DNA from: Gemmatimonadaceae bacterium
Lineage (GTDB): Bacteria; Gemmatimonadota; Gemmatimonadetes; Gemmatimonadales; Gemmatimonadaceae
Direction: 5' to 3'
Assembly: GCA_013697785.1 (NCBI GenBank)
Contig: JACCWE010000068.1
Location: forward strand, 1 to 41,698
DNA: 41,698 bases
Each line of letters opens with the position of its first letter. The first letter of the stretch is position 1. The notes beneath the pieces were generated by a model, which did not search any database, was not told the DNA's origin, and worked only from the letters and a program-made list of their open reading frames with translations. The translations under genes and the position numbers were made by a program. Below, piece after piece: positions 31,514-39,628 of this stretch.

Positions 31514-32674
31514 CTACCCTACACCTCCGCAATAGCTCGACGCCGCGCGAGCAAGTATCGCCGCAACGCTCTCCACGGACGAGAGATCCACCCATTCCTT
31601 CGCCGCGTGAGCGCCCGCGCCCGTCGGACCGATGACCACGGTCTCGATGCCGGCGTCGGCCATGAGCGCCGCGTCCATCCAGTACGGCTCGCCGATGACC
31701 TTGGGCGGGGCACCGAGCACTTTGGTCGCCGCCGATTCGACGATCGAGACGATGGTCGAGTTGCGATCGGCCTCGAAGGACCCGCGGGAGAGAAGCGGCC
31801 GCACGCGCGCGCGAAAGCTCGCGTCATCCGCGGCGAGCGCGTCGAGGATCGACTGAATCTCCGCGAGCGCGCTCGCCTCAGTCTCGCCGGGAATCGTGCG
31901 ACGCTCGATCTCGAGGCGGCAGTGCGCCGCATAGGTGCTCGTGCCCGTGCCGCCGAGGATGACGGCGGCGTGCAGCGAGGGCGGGCCGACGAGTGCGTGA
32001 GGCGCGCGCCTCCGAAGATCGCGCTCGAGATTGTCGAGCCGTCCGAGGAAGCGGCCCATCGCCATGTTGGCGTCGATCCCCTCCTCGAAGCGACTGCCGT
32101 GCGCCGCGCGTCCCTCGACTTCGACCTCCATCCAGCAGAAGCCCTTGTGCGCGAGGCAGAGCTGCAGCTCGGTGCTCTCGGTGACGATCGCGGCGTCGGC
32201 GCGCACGTGCTCGAGCACGTTGCTCATCCCGATGCTCGCGACTTCCTCGTCCGCGGCGCCGACGAAGATCACGTCTCCCGCGAGTGGTGCACCCGCATCG
32301 ACGATGCACTTTATCGCGGCGATGCATGCGGCCACACCGCCTTTCATGTCGTAGCTGCCGCGGCCGTGCAATTTGCCGTCGCGAGTACGGCCGCTGAGCG
32401 GCGCCTTCATCCCCTCGATGCCGACCGTGTCGGTGTGGCCATAGAGCATGAGCGAGCGCCCGCCGCCCGTGCCGCGCAGCCGACCGACCACACTCGTGCG
32501 GCGCGGCGCGGCATCGTGGAACGTGACCTCCATCCCGAGCGCACGCAGCACGCCGTCGAGATGCGCCGCAATCATCGTTTCGTCCGTCGATCCGTCGCTG
32601 AACTTCGGATTGACGGAATTGATTTGCACGAGTGCAGCGAGCGTCGCTTCCAGAAAGGGTCGATCGATCTGCAT
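31514..32674 (-). CDS. M20-family metallopeptidase / deacylase (ArgE/DapE-like)
   Basis: 386-residue zinc-dependent amidohydrolase. Metal and catalytic motifs: LYGHTDTVG (metal histidine and catalytic Asp), GRGSYDMKGGVAACIA (bridging Asp), GAADEEVASIG (catalytic Glu pair), TESTELQL and the C-terminal GAGAHAAKEWVDL histidine. The dimerisation insert contains the AAHGS histidine. Members deacylate N-acyl amino acids or cleave dipeptides; the exact substrate is not evident. ATG at 32674 is used; a longer frame adds a charged, arginine-rich extension not seen in the family. No adjacent arginine or lysine biosynthesis genes support a specific assignment. Confidence 0.88.
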   Translation of the reverse strand: MQIDRPFLEATLAALVQINSVNPKFSDGSTDETMIAAHLDGVLRALGMEVTFHDAAPRRTSVVGRLRGTGGGRSLMLYGHTDTVGIEGMKAPLSGRTRDGKLHGRGSYDMKGGVAACIAAIKCIVDAGAPLAGDVIFVGAADEEVASIGMSNVLEHVRADAAIVTESTELQLCLAHKGFCWMEVEVEGRAAHGSRFEEGIDANMAMGRFLGRLDNLERDLRRRAPHALVGPPSLHAAVILGGTGTSTYAAHCRLEIERRTIPGETEASALAEIQSILDALAADDASFRARVRPLLSRGSFEADRNSTIVSIVESAATKVLGAPPKVIGEPYWMDAALMADAGIETVVIGPTGAGAHAAKEWVDLSSVESVAAILARAASSYCGGVG

Positions 32675-32820
32675 GCGGGGAGGGTGCGGGCGAGAGGATT
32701 CTCGCTCCTCGAGATTACGGCGGCGCAGCACCGCTCGCTACGTCGCCTGGAGGCGACTGGCACGATCGGCGGCGATGACACGCTGGCGGCGTCGCGACCG
32801 CTCCCTTTAGCTTTCGCCCC

Positions 32821-33360
32821 ATGCCAGAGATCATTCCCGTCAACTTCCGCAGCGACATTCTCCCCGAGTACCGCGGCACGTCGGTAGAATCCCTGCTCGA
32901 GTACCACAACCTCGGCCGCGCGATCGGTACGATGCCTGCGCCGCAGATGCTCATCGGGATGTGCATGGACAGCCGCAAGTCGTTGCGCATTCCAAACGAC
33001 TTCGCGTTCGTGCTGCGCACCGCGGGCGCGAACATGCGCGACAACGAGTTCCGCATTTCCTATGCGATTGCCGTCGGAGGTGTGCGGACGATCGTGCTCA
33101 TCGCACACACCGACTGCGGGATGGCAAGGCTCGAGCAAAGCCGCGAGAAGTTCATCGAGGGACTGATGGGCGCCGCGGGGTGGGATGAGAGTCGCGCCGT
33201 GAAGCACTTCGAGGAGTCCGCGCCGAAGTTCGGTATGCGCGACGAGGTCGAGTTCGTGCTCCGCGAGGCAGCGAGACTGCGCGCGATCTATCCGCGCATC
33301 AACGTAGTCCCGCTGCTCTATCGCGTCGAGGACGACCTGCTCTATCAACTCAAAGCCTGA
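32821..33360 (+). CDS. Beta-class carbonic anhydrase
   Basis: 179-residue cytosolic zinc enzyme interconverting CO2 and bicarbonate. Zinc ligands and the catalytic dyad are visible: C48, D50 and R52 in GMCMDSRKSL, and H96 and C99 in IAHTDCGM. The RTAGANM and SYAIAVGGVRTIVLI segments are typical of the family. It is on the short side, and the N-terminal FRSDILPEYRG resembles a shorter, less studied subgroup. Start ATG at 32821; no clear ribosome binding site. It converges with a small membrane protein gene. Confidence 0.87.
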   Translation: MPEIIPVNFRSDILPEYRGTSVESLLEYHNLGRAIGTMPAPQMLIGMCMDSRKSLRIPNDFAFVLRTAGANMRDNEFRISYAIAVGGVRTIVLIAHTDCGMARLEQSREKFIEGLMGAAGWDESRAVKHFEESAPKFGMRDEVEFVLREAARLRAIYPRINVVPLLYRVEDDLLYQLKA

Positions 33361-33369
33361 CGGCTGTCA

Positions 33370-33591
33370 TCAGCGCCCGCGCGACACCCGTTCGCGGGCC
33401 CGCCGTCCCACGATCGCGCCAGCGACGAGCATCGCGACAGCGGCGATGAAGGCGAGCTTGTAGATCGCGATTTTCACGAGCCATGGCGGAAGGTGACCTA
33501 CGTCTACGCCAATCAGGAGAGCTACGACGGCGACGATTCCGAGTATGAGTCCGCTGGCTCGAAGCAACACTCCGATCGTGGCAATACGCAT
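33370..33591 (-). CDS. Small two-helix membrane protein, unknown function
   Basis: 73 residues, not recognised. Two hydrophobic segments (about 3-29 and 44-62) are separated by VDVGHLPPWLVK and followed by a positive tail RRARERVSRGR, suggesting both termini in the cytoplasm. Start ATG at 33591 (a GTG three codons earlier is possible). It lies between the convergent carbonic anhydrase gene and the phospholipase-D-type gene, 59 bp downstream of the latter. Confidence 0.6.
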   Translation of the reverse strand: MRIATIGVLLRASGLILGIVAVVALLIGVDVGHLPPWLVKIAIYKLAFIAAVAMLVAGAIVGRRARERVSRGR

Positions 33592-33650
33592 GTGGCGCAC
33601 CCGTTGAAGTGGTTGACTGCCCTACGTCCTATACGCGGCCCAGGGTTTCG

Positions 33651-35234
33651 TCAAAAGATGTTTCTGATCCAGTGCGGACTGGCAAACACGCCGAACCAGC
33701 CGGGGTTGTAACAGAGGGCGAGGCGCGCGGGATCGAGCGTGATTCCCGCATCGGCGAGTTGCTCGCGTGGGTAGGCACGCGGGCTGTATGGAAGGAGACG
33801 TCCAACCATCGCGCCGGTAGTATCGATTCTTGCTGGAGATCCGAGCCGCCTCGCGTTCGCACGCGCCACATCTCTCCACGTCGCGAGCCATCCCTCGTGC
33901 GCGCGCACGGTGAGGCTGTCGCGCGGCCAGCCCAGATGCTCCCGCCAAAGTCGCTCCCGGAGCGTGACGATCGGGTCGGTGAGGAGGGAGTCGCTCTGCA
34001 TTCCCGTACCGGCGTCGATCACGAGATTCACCTCGACGTTGCGCACGCCGCGAAATACGCTGCGGCCCAGTGCGCTCGCGAAATCCGCGCCGTAGTCGCC
34101 CAGCGAGACGCCGTCGAGATTCGATGATCCAACCGCCGCCCACTCATCGTCGACGACGATCACCTTGCTGTGGATGAACAGCTGATTGATGCGCGTCACC
34201 CCTGCGTGCTCGGGGTGCGCGCCGGTGCTCCACAGCGAGAAGACGCCGACGCGTGGATGCGACAGCAGCGTATGCTCGCGAAGCTGCGCGTTCTGCCATC
34301 CGCGATACGCCGTGAGATCGGGATTCTGGTTGAGCACGATGATGATCTCGAGCGCCGCGTTGCGGTACAGCGCATCGACGAGCGCCGCGACGATGATGCG
34401 CGACGTGAGATACTGTTGCTCGATGTAGATGAAGGAGCGCGCGCGAGCGATGACGGCGAGCAGCTCGCCGAGCATTTGCATCGTACCATCCGGCCGACTC
34501 GGAAGGATGCCATCGGGAGCGTCCGCCACGACTCGCACGCCGGTCTGCCGCGCTCCCGAGGCGCTCGCGTTTGCTGCGCGGGTCGCGCGAGAAATGGCGC
34601 TTTGAGCCGGCGCTGCCGCGTCCCATACGCTCGCGAACAACGACTCGAGATCGCGCACCGCCGCGCCGCGCAGATGCGCCGACACGTCGTGAAGCGGACG
34701 CCCGCCGAGCTCACGCGACGGGCGGCGCGCATCGAATGGAATGTGTGCGCCGTCGTCCCAGTACGAATTCACGAAGGGTGAACCGAGCAGAAAGGCTTCA
34801 CGCTCATCGATCAGCACGAGCTTCGCGTGCATGAAATGCGGGAAGCGGCTCAGTCCGCGCACCTCGATCTGCTCCTCCGGCACTCCACGCTCGGCGAAGA
34901 ACTTCCTGAGCTGCCGCGCCGTGTTGAGGATCCAGGTGGCGTTGAGCAGGATCTTGATCTCCGCTCCGCGATTCCTCGCGAGATCGATGAGGAGCTCGGC
35001 GATTGCCACGTCGTCAGACGGCGATCCTGCGAGCGATCCGCCGGCGTACGCGGCGCAGTCGGCATCGAACGCCAGTTGCGCGATCCGCACGGACCGGCGC
35101 GCGCTTCGTAACGACTCGAGCAGGCGGCTGTAGGTCTCGGCGTTGTCGATCAGCCAGTCGATGTGATTGCCGGCGGCTGCGACGCTCGAACCTTCCTCGC
35201 GAACGGCCGTTACGATTGCACCGGTGGATGTCAT
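33651..35234 (-). CDS. Phospholipase D / cardiolipin synthase-like protein
   Basis: 527 residues with two complete HKD motifs: HAKLVLID (H136, K138, D143) followed by GSPFVNS, and HSKVIVVDD (H355, K357, D362) followed by GSSNLDG. These form one active site for phosphatidyl transfer or phosphodiester hydrolysis. There is no N-terminal membrane helix as in typical cardiolipin synthases, so a soluble phospholipase or nuclease activity remains possible. The two motifs are separated by about 215 residues, and an extra C-terminal portion of about 130 residues follows (PARIDTTGAMVGRLLPYSPR). The ATG at 35234 is preferred over an arginine-rich upstream extension. The MFS gene ends 37 bp upstream. Confidence 0.86.
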   Translation of the reverse strand: MTSTGAIVTAVREEGSSVAAAGNHIDWLIDNAETYSRLLESLRSARRSVRIAQLAFDADCAAYAGGSLAGSPSDDVAIAELLIDLARNRGAEIKILLNATWILNTARQLRKFFAERGVPEEQIEVRGLSRFPHFMHAKLVLIDEREAFLLGSPFVNSYWDDGAHIPFDARRPSRELGGRPLHDVSAHLRGAAVRDLESLFASVWDAAAPAQSAISRATRAANASASGARQTGVRVVADAPDGILPSRPDGTMQMLGELLAVIARARSFIYIEQQYLTSRIIVAALVDALYRNAALEIIIVLNQNPDLTAYRGWQNAQLREHTLLSHPRVGVFSLWSTGAHPEHAGVTRINQLFIHSKVIVVDDEWAAVGSSNLDGVSLGDYGADFASALGRSVFRGVRNVEVNLVIDAGTGMQSDSLLTDPIVTLRERLWREHLGWPRDSLTVRAHEGWLATWRDVARANARRLGSPARIDTTGAMVGRLLPYSPRAYPREQLADAGITLDPARLALCYNPGWFGVFASPHWIRNIF

Positions 35235-35271
35235 TGAACCGGACTGAGGAAGCTGCGCATCGTGATGTGAT

Positions 35272-36696
35272 TCATGAGGCGGATCTCGCACCACCATCGT
35301 TCCGCACCGTGATCCACGCCACCGCTGCACCGGCCGCGCACAGCCCGGCCGAGATGAGCATTGCGCGCGTGTACCCAGCGGAGAACGCCGCACCTTCGAG
35401 CTTGGCCGAACCGCCGATTCCCGCGGCAAGAGGGAGCACCGCAGTCGCGATGAGCCCCGCGAGCCGCGCCACCGCGTTGTTGATTCCAGACGCAATTCCG
35501 GTGTCACCCTCCTTAACAGCGCTCAACACCGCGGACGTCAGCGGCGCGACGAGAATGGAGAGACCGATGCCGAATATGATCGTGGCGGGGAGTATCGTCG
35601 TGAGGTACGAAGCGCCCTCGTGCACGCGCGCGAAGAGCACCATTCCCGCGGCTGCGACGAGTCCGCCGATGGTCATCAGCAGGCGCGGCCCGATGCGCGC
35701 GCTCAGGCGACCCATGCTCGGCGAGAGCACGAGCATGATCACGTTCGATGGTGTCAACGCGGCGCCAGCGCGGAGGGCACTGTAGTGCAGATTGCCCTGC
35801 AGCTGCGGCATCAGCAAAAAGAACAATCCACTGAGCGCGCCGTACACGAGAAACGTCGTCGCATTCACGCCGCTGAATTGCCGCGACTTGAAGATCGAAA
35901 GCGCCAGAATGGGCTTTGCCACCCGCCGCTCGAGGATGACGAAGGCAACCATGCACACCGCGCCGCCGAAGCCCGCCGCGAGCACGCGCCAATCGGTGAA
36001 GCCGATGGCCGGTCCCGACATGAGCGCGCCGACAATGCCCGCGAGCGCGAGCGTACCGAGTGCGGCGCCGAGATAGTCGATGCGGCGCGATGCCGCGTTC
36101 TTCGCGGTCCGCTTCGGAGGCGCGGCACGCGCGATGTGTCGCGTCACGATCACAGCCGCCACGAGCGCGAAGAGGATGACCGCTGAGAAGACCCAACGCC
36201 ACGATAGCGCATCGACCAGCCATCCGCCCGCGAACGGCCCCGCCGCCGTCGACACCGCCGACCACGCGGCCCACTGCCCGATCGCCGCACCACGCTCCTC
36301 GCCGGCGAACGCCGTGTCGAGCATCGCGAGGCTGTTCGGGACGAGCAGCGCACCGGCAGCTCCCTGCACCACTCGCAGCGCGACGAGCGTAAACAGACTG
36401 GGCGCCAGGGCGCACCCTCCCGACGCGATCGCGAAAGCGACGCATCCGATCGCGAACACGCGCCCGCGCCCGAAGCGATCGCCGAGCGCGCCGCCTAGAA
36501 GCATGAGCGCGCTTAGCTTGAGGAGGTAGCCGTTGATCACCCACTGGAGTCCCACGACGCCGAAGTGAAAGTCGCGCGCAATTGCAGGCAGGGCGACGTT
36601 GACGACGGAGCTCTCGAGGAAGACGGCGCCTGAGCCGAGCACGGGGCCGGCGACGACCCAGCGGCCGGCGGCGGAGTGGAGCTTGAGGACGATCAT
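35272..36696 (-). CDS. MFS transporter, DHA2 (14-helix) drug exporter family
   Basis: 474 residues with about 14 hydrophobic segments. Motif C-like GSGAVFLESSVVNVALPAIA in helix 1, LQWVINGYLL in helix 2, then GDRFGRGRVFAIG (motif A loop), LRVVQGAAGALLVPNSLAML and GPFAGGWLVDALSWRWVF are characteristic of the EmrB/QacA type. It probably exports drugs or toxic organic compounds using the proton gradient. ATG at 36696 is preferred to a TTG at 36732. Phospholipase-D-type gene downstream on the same strand. No adjacent TetR-type regulator is seen; the decayed response regulator lies divergently upstream. Confidence 0.9.
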   Translation of the reverse strand: MIVLKLHSAAGRWVVAGPVLGSGAVFLESSVVNVALPAIARDFHFGVVGLQWVINGYLLKLSALMLLGGALGDRFGRGRVFAIGCVAFAIASGGCALAPSLFTLVALRVVQGAAGALLVPNSLAMLDTAFAGEERGAAIGQWAAWSAVSTAAGPFAGGWLVDALSWRWVFSAVILFALVAAVIVTRHIARAAPPKRTAKNAASRRIDYLGAALGTLALAGIVGALMSGPAIGFTDWRVLAAGFGGAVCMVAFVILERRVAKPILALSIFKSRQFSGVNATTFLVYGALSGLFFLLMPQLQGNLHYSALRAGAALTPSNVIMLVLSPSMGRLSARIGPRLLMTIGGLVAAAGMVLFARVHEGASYLTTILPATIIFGIGLSILVAPLTSAVLSAVKEGDTGIASGINNAVARLAGLIATAVLPLAAGIGGSAKLEGAAFSAGYTRAMLISAGLCAAGAAVAWITVRNDGGARSAS

Positions 36697-36863
36697 TCGG
36701 GCTAATCTGAGCACCAGCCGAGGGTGTGCCAAGATTGACTTAGTATACTGCCGTGCCTAGCGTTCCAGTCAGGTACGTTGGGACGCTCGGTTGCACCGGC
36801 GGCGTCCCACCTTCAGTTGCAACAGGCGCTCCCGGCGACGCCTCGCTTCTACAGGCAGTACCA

Positions 36864-37492
36864 ATGTCCGCCGTGGTTACAGCGCTCGCCGACACGTCGC
36901 CCGTGCTTGCCACGGCGTCTGTCATCATCAATTCCGGCGTCATCCGCGTGCTCTTGACGGATGTTCACCTAGTCTCCGACTTCCCGGTGCGCGCACTCCT
37001 GGCGAACGCCGTGGATGTGCGCGACGTGGCCGAGGCGACGCGTACACGTGCGGCGGCACTCGCGATCCGCCTCGCGGCCGACGTCATCATCACGGGAATG
37101 GCCACGTCGGGCTCTCGCAGTCTCTCTGTGATACGGCAGCTCACGAACGCGGCGACCTCGTCACGCGTGCTCGTGATGAGCGGGCATCCCGAAGACGAAT
37201 GGCTCCTCGGCGCTCTCGACGCGGGCGCCGCGGGGTTCGTCTCCGCGCACGCGAGCCGGGCGATCAGGTGATCCTTCGGCGCAGCGCCATCGCGGTGTTG
37301 ACCAAGCGATCACGGGCCAGCAGTGCGCCGGAGGTTGGCGCGCAGCTTTCGATCAGCAAGAAAACGGTGGAGACGTATAAGAAGCGCATCGGCGACAAGC
37401 TCGGCTTTGCGCATCGATCCGAGTACGTGCGCTTCGCGCTCGAAGTGTCGGTTCTTGCGCCACCAGTGCGGGATGGCCTGACTGTTTCTTGA
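36864..37492 (+). pseudogene. Decayed LuxR/NarL-type response regulator
   Basis: Two frames carry the parts of one gene. From the ATG at 36864 the first frame encodes a receiver-like domain (IRVLLTDVHLVSDFPVRALL, then SSRVLVMSGHPEDEWLLGAL and DAGAAGFVS) and ends in a stop at 37269-37271. The next frame carries the end of a LuxR HTH, QLSISKKTVETYKKRIGDKL, then GFAHRSEYVRFALE, to 37492. The linker and first HTH helices are missing, and the position where the phospho-acceptor Asp belongs reads DVIITGMATSG, so the receiver is degenerate too. Frameshift plus deletion best explain this. The frame may open as early as the GTG at 36753. Confidence 0.75.
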
Positions 37493-37561
37493 GCGCTCGC
37501 AAACTCTGAGTCGCCGCGCGCGTCGCGCGAGCGCTGCGATCGATGCGGTGCCGAGGCGCTA

Positions 37562-38251
37562 GTGCGAACCACCGAACGGCATCGCAGCGAGCATATCGGA
37601 TGGTTGCGTGCCGCGGTGCTCGGCGCAAATGATGGACTGATCTCGACCGCGAGCCTCGTGCTTGGGGTCGCCGCGTCTGGCACATCGCGCTCGTCGGTGC
37701 TGATCGCGGGCGTCGCCGGTCTCGTCGCCGGCTCGATGTCGATGGCCGCCGGCGAGTACGTGTCGGTCAGCTCGCAGTCCGACACGGAGCGTGCCGATCT
37801 CGCGATGGAGAGGCGGGAGCTCGCCGCGGACAGGGAGGGTGAGGAGGCCGAGCTGGCTGCTATCTACGTCGAACGCGGAGTCGATGCTGCGCTCGCTCTG
37901 CAGGTGTCGAAGCAGCTCATGGCGACGGATGCGCTTGCCGCGCACGCGCGCGACGAGCTCGGCTTTTCCGCCAGCACTCAGGCCCGGCCGCTTCAGGCGG
38001 CAATGGCGTCCGCAGTGTCGTTCGCGTGCGGCGCAGTAGCTCCCGTACTTCTGTCAGCCGTCGTTCCGCACGAATACACGAGCCGCGCGGTAACCGTGTG
38101 CTCGATCGCGTTTCTCGCGGTGCTGGGCGCCGTCGCGGCGCGCGTCGGCGGCGCGTCGATGACTCGGGGTGCTCTGCGAGTGGTGCTCTGGGGATCGCTG
38201 GCGATGGGTGTGTCGACCATCGTCGGTCGCCTCTTTGGCGCCGCTCTGTGA
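37562..38251 (+). CDS. VIT1/CCC1-family iron/manganese transporter
   Basis: 229-residue membrane protein. The family core is evident: LGANDGLISTASLVLGVAAS near residue 20-40, GLVAGSMSMAAGEYVSVSSQ and then DTERADLAMERREL, the charged cytosolic region with metal-binding glutamates, and three C-terminal membrane segments (FACGAVAPVLLSAVVP, AFLAVLGAVAARVG, VVLWGSLAMGVSTIVG). It would move Fe2+ or Mn2+ out of the cytosol. GTG at 37562 has GAGG 5 nt upstream. It follows the decayed response regulator by 69 bp. Confidence 0.9.
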   Translation: MRTTERHRSEHIGWLRAAVLGANDGLISTASLVLGVAASGTSRSSVLIAGVAGLVAGSMSMAAGEYVSVSSQSDTERADLAMERRELAADREGEEAELAAIYVERGVDAALALQVSKQLMATDALAAHARDELGFSASTQARPLQAAMASAVSFACGAVAPVLLSAVVPHEYTSRAVTVCSIAFLAVLGAVAARVGGASMTRGALRVVLWGSLAMGVSTIVGRLFGAAL

Positions 38252-38255
38252 GAAC

Positions 38256-38483
38256 GTGCTGACCATTGGCGACCTCGCAGCGCGCACGCTGGCGTTCTTT
38301 CTCCTCGCACTTCCGATTGCGTGTGTATCGTGGACGGTGACGCACGAGGAAGTGTTTCGCGAGCCTCGCGAATATTGTGCGCGCCAGAGTCAGTCGTGCC
38401 GCCGGTTGCCTGCGCGGAAGTTCTTCTATCTGTTCACCTGCGAGTTGCGGAGATCGCGGAGGTACAGCACGAAGTCAGCGTGA
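38256..38483 (+). CDS. Small membrane protein, probably C-terminally truncated
   Basis: 75 residues. One hydrophobic segment (about 9-26, TLAFFLLALPIACVSW) is followed by VTHEEVFREPREYC and LPARKFFYLFTCE. I recall related proteins in which this last motif continues into a CxxC-containing hydrophobic region; here the sequence instead turns into an arginine-rich stretch (LRRSRRYSTKSA) and stops, which suggests loss of the 3' part. That comparison is from memory. The GTG at 38256 is 4 bp after the VIT-type transporter stop. It converges with the serine hydrolase gene 17 bp away. Confidence 0.5.
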   Translation: MLTIGDLAARTLAFFLLALPIACVSWTVTHEEVFREPREYCARQSQSCRRLPARKFFYLFTCELRRSRRYSTKSA

Positions 38484-38500
38484 GCAAGAGGCGATGACGC

Positions 38501-39553
38501 TCAGTGCATTGCCGGATTGATCAACGTGCGCACGGGCTCGAAATCGTCGCCGCCCGAATTCGGCTCTGCGGTAACAATGATGATGGAGTCGTGGGTCGGA
38601 TCCACGAAGATGTACTGGCCGCCGTGTCCTTCCGCGGCATACGCACCCGGGACGGTGACGCTCAACCACCAGAGATAGCCGTAACCGCCTGATCCCTTCC
38701 CCGGGTTGCTCCAGTTCTTGTGCGAATCCGCGACCCATTTCGCTGAGACGACCTGTTTGCCGTCCCAGCAGCCATTGTTGAGAAAGAGATAGCCGATCTT
38801 CGCCATCTCGCTCGCCGTGAGATTGAGCCCGGCGCCCCCCGCGTTCACCCCCTGTGGATCCGTCGACCACTCGAGCAGCGGGAGCGTGAAGCCGATCGGC
38901 TGAAAGAGATTCTCATTCGCGAACGCCACTGTCGTCTCATGCGAGACGCGGCTCACGATCGACGAGAGCAGGTGCGCATTGCCGGAGCTGTAGTTGAATT
39001 TGCTCCCGGGATCCGCCTGCATGGGCTGTGAGAGTATCGCGACCGGCCAGTTTGGTTGATAGCCGAGATACTCGTTGCCGTGCCCTTCCACCCAAGTAAG
39101 GCCGGACTGCATGGTGAGAAGACTGCGAATCGTGATTCGCGCCTTGCGGGGATCAACCGAGTCGCTTCGTGAAGCGAACTCCGGAAAGAAGCGCACCACC
39201 GGCTGATCGACATTCCTCAGGAGCTTCCGGTCGATCGCGATGCCGGTGAGGATCGAGACGATGGTCTTGGTTGCGGAGCGCAACTCGTAGCGCGAGGTGG
39301 AGTCCTTGCCGTGGTAGTAGCGCTCCCCTATCACATATCCATGACGCACGACCATCGCCGAATACACATTGGCCGGAAGCGTGGCGAACAGCGTGAGCGC
39401 ACTGTCCACCATAGCGGAGTCCACATTTTCCGCGGCGGGCGACGCGTGGCGCCATCCATTGGTCGGCCAATAGTCGCGCACGATCGGGCATTGCTGTGAA
39501 CGGGCCGGGGCGCCGAGCAGCAGAAAAACAAATAGACAAAGCACACGACTCAT
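38501..39553 (-). CDS. Exported serine hydrolase, class C beta-lactamase-like
   Basis: 350 residues. A signal peptide (MSRVLCLFVFLLLGAPARSQ) is followed by a penicillin-binding-protein-like fold. SxxK is SATK (S93-K96); the second motif is Y188-S-S-G-N; the third is HGG in EGHGGQYIFV near 315. LTMQSGLTWVEG and LTASEMAKIGYLFLNNG are typical of the beta-lactamase-related esterase/peptidase family rather than true AmpC. GAGG is 6 nt before the ATG at 39553. Substrate unknown; it follows the sensor kinase gene on the same strand by 75 bp. Confidence 0.88.
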   Translation of the reverse strand: MSRVLCLFVFLLLGAPARSQQCPIVRDYWPTNGWRHASPAAENVDSAMVDSALTLFATLPANVYSAMVVRHGYVIGERYYHGKDSTSRYELRSATKTIVSILTGIAIDRKLLRNVDQPVVRFFPEFASRSDSVDPRKARITIRSLLTMQSGLTWVEGHGNEYLGYQPNWPVAILSQPMQADPGSKFNYSSGNAHLLSSIVSRVSHETTVAFANENLFQPIGFTLPLLEWSTDPQGVNAGGAGLNLTASEMAKIGYLFLNNGCWDGKQVVSAKWVADSHKNWSNPGKGSGGYGYLWWLSVTVPGAYAAEGHGGQYIFVDPTHDSIIIVTAEPNSGGDDFEPVRTLINPAMH

Positions 39554-39628
39554 GCAGCACCTCACCTGAAAGTACGGAACGCGAGAACGCGCCTCGGCAC
39601 TTCTCTCGCAGTCATGTACAGGCGACGG

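Noticed and set aside
33373-33397. GCCCGCG / CGCGGGC stem as a terminator for the carbonic anhydrase gene.
   Set aside because: It lies within the coding end of the opposite small membrane protein gene and has no T-tract.
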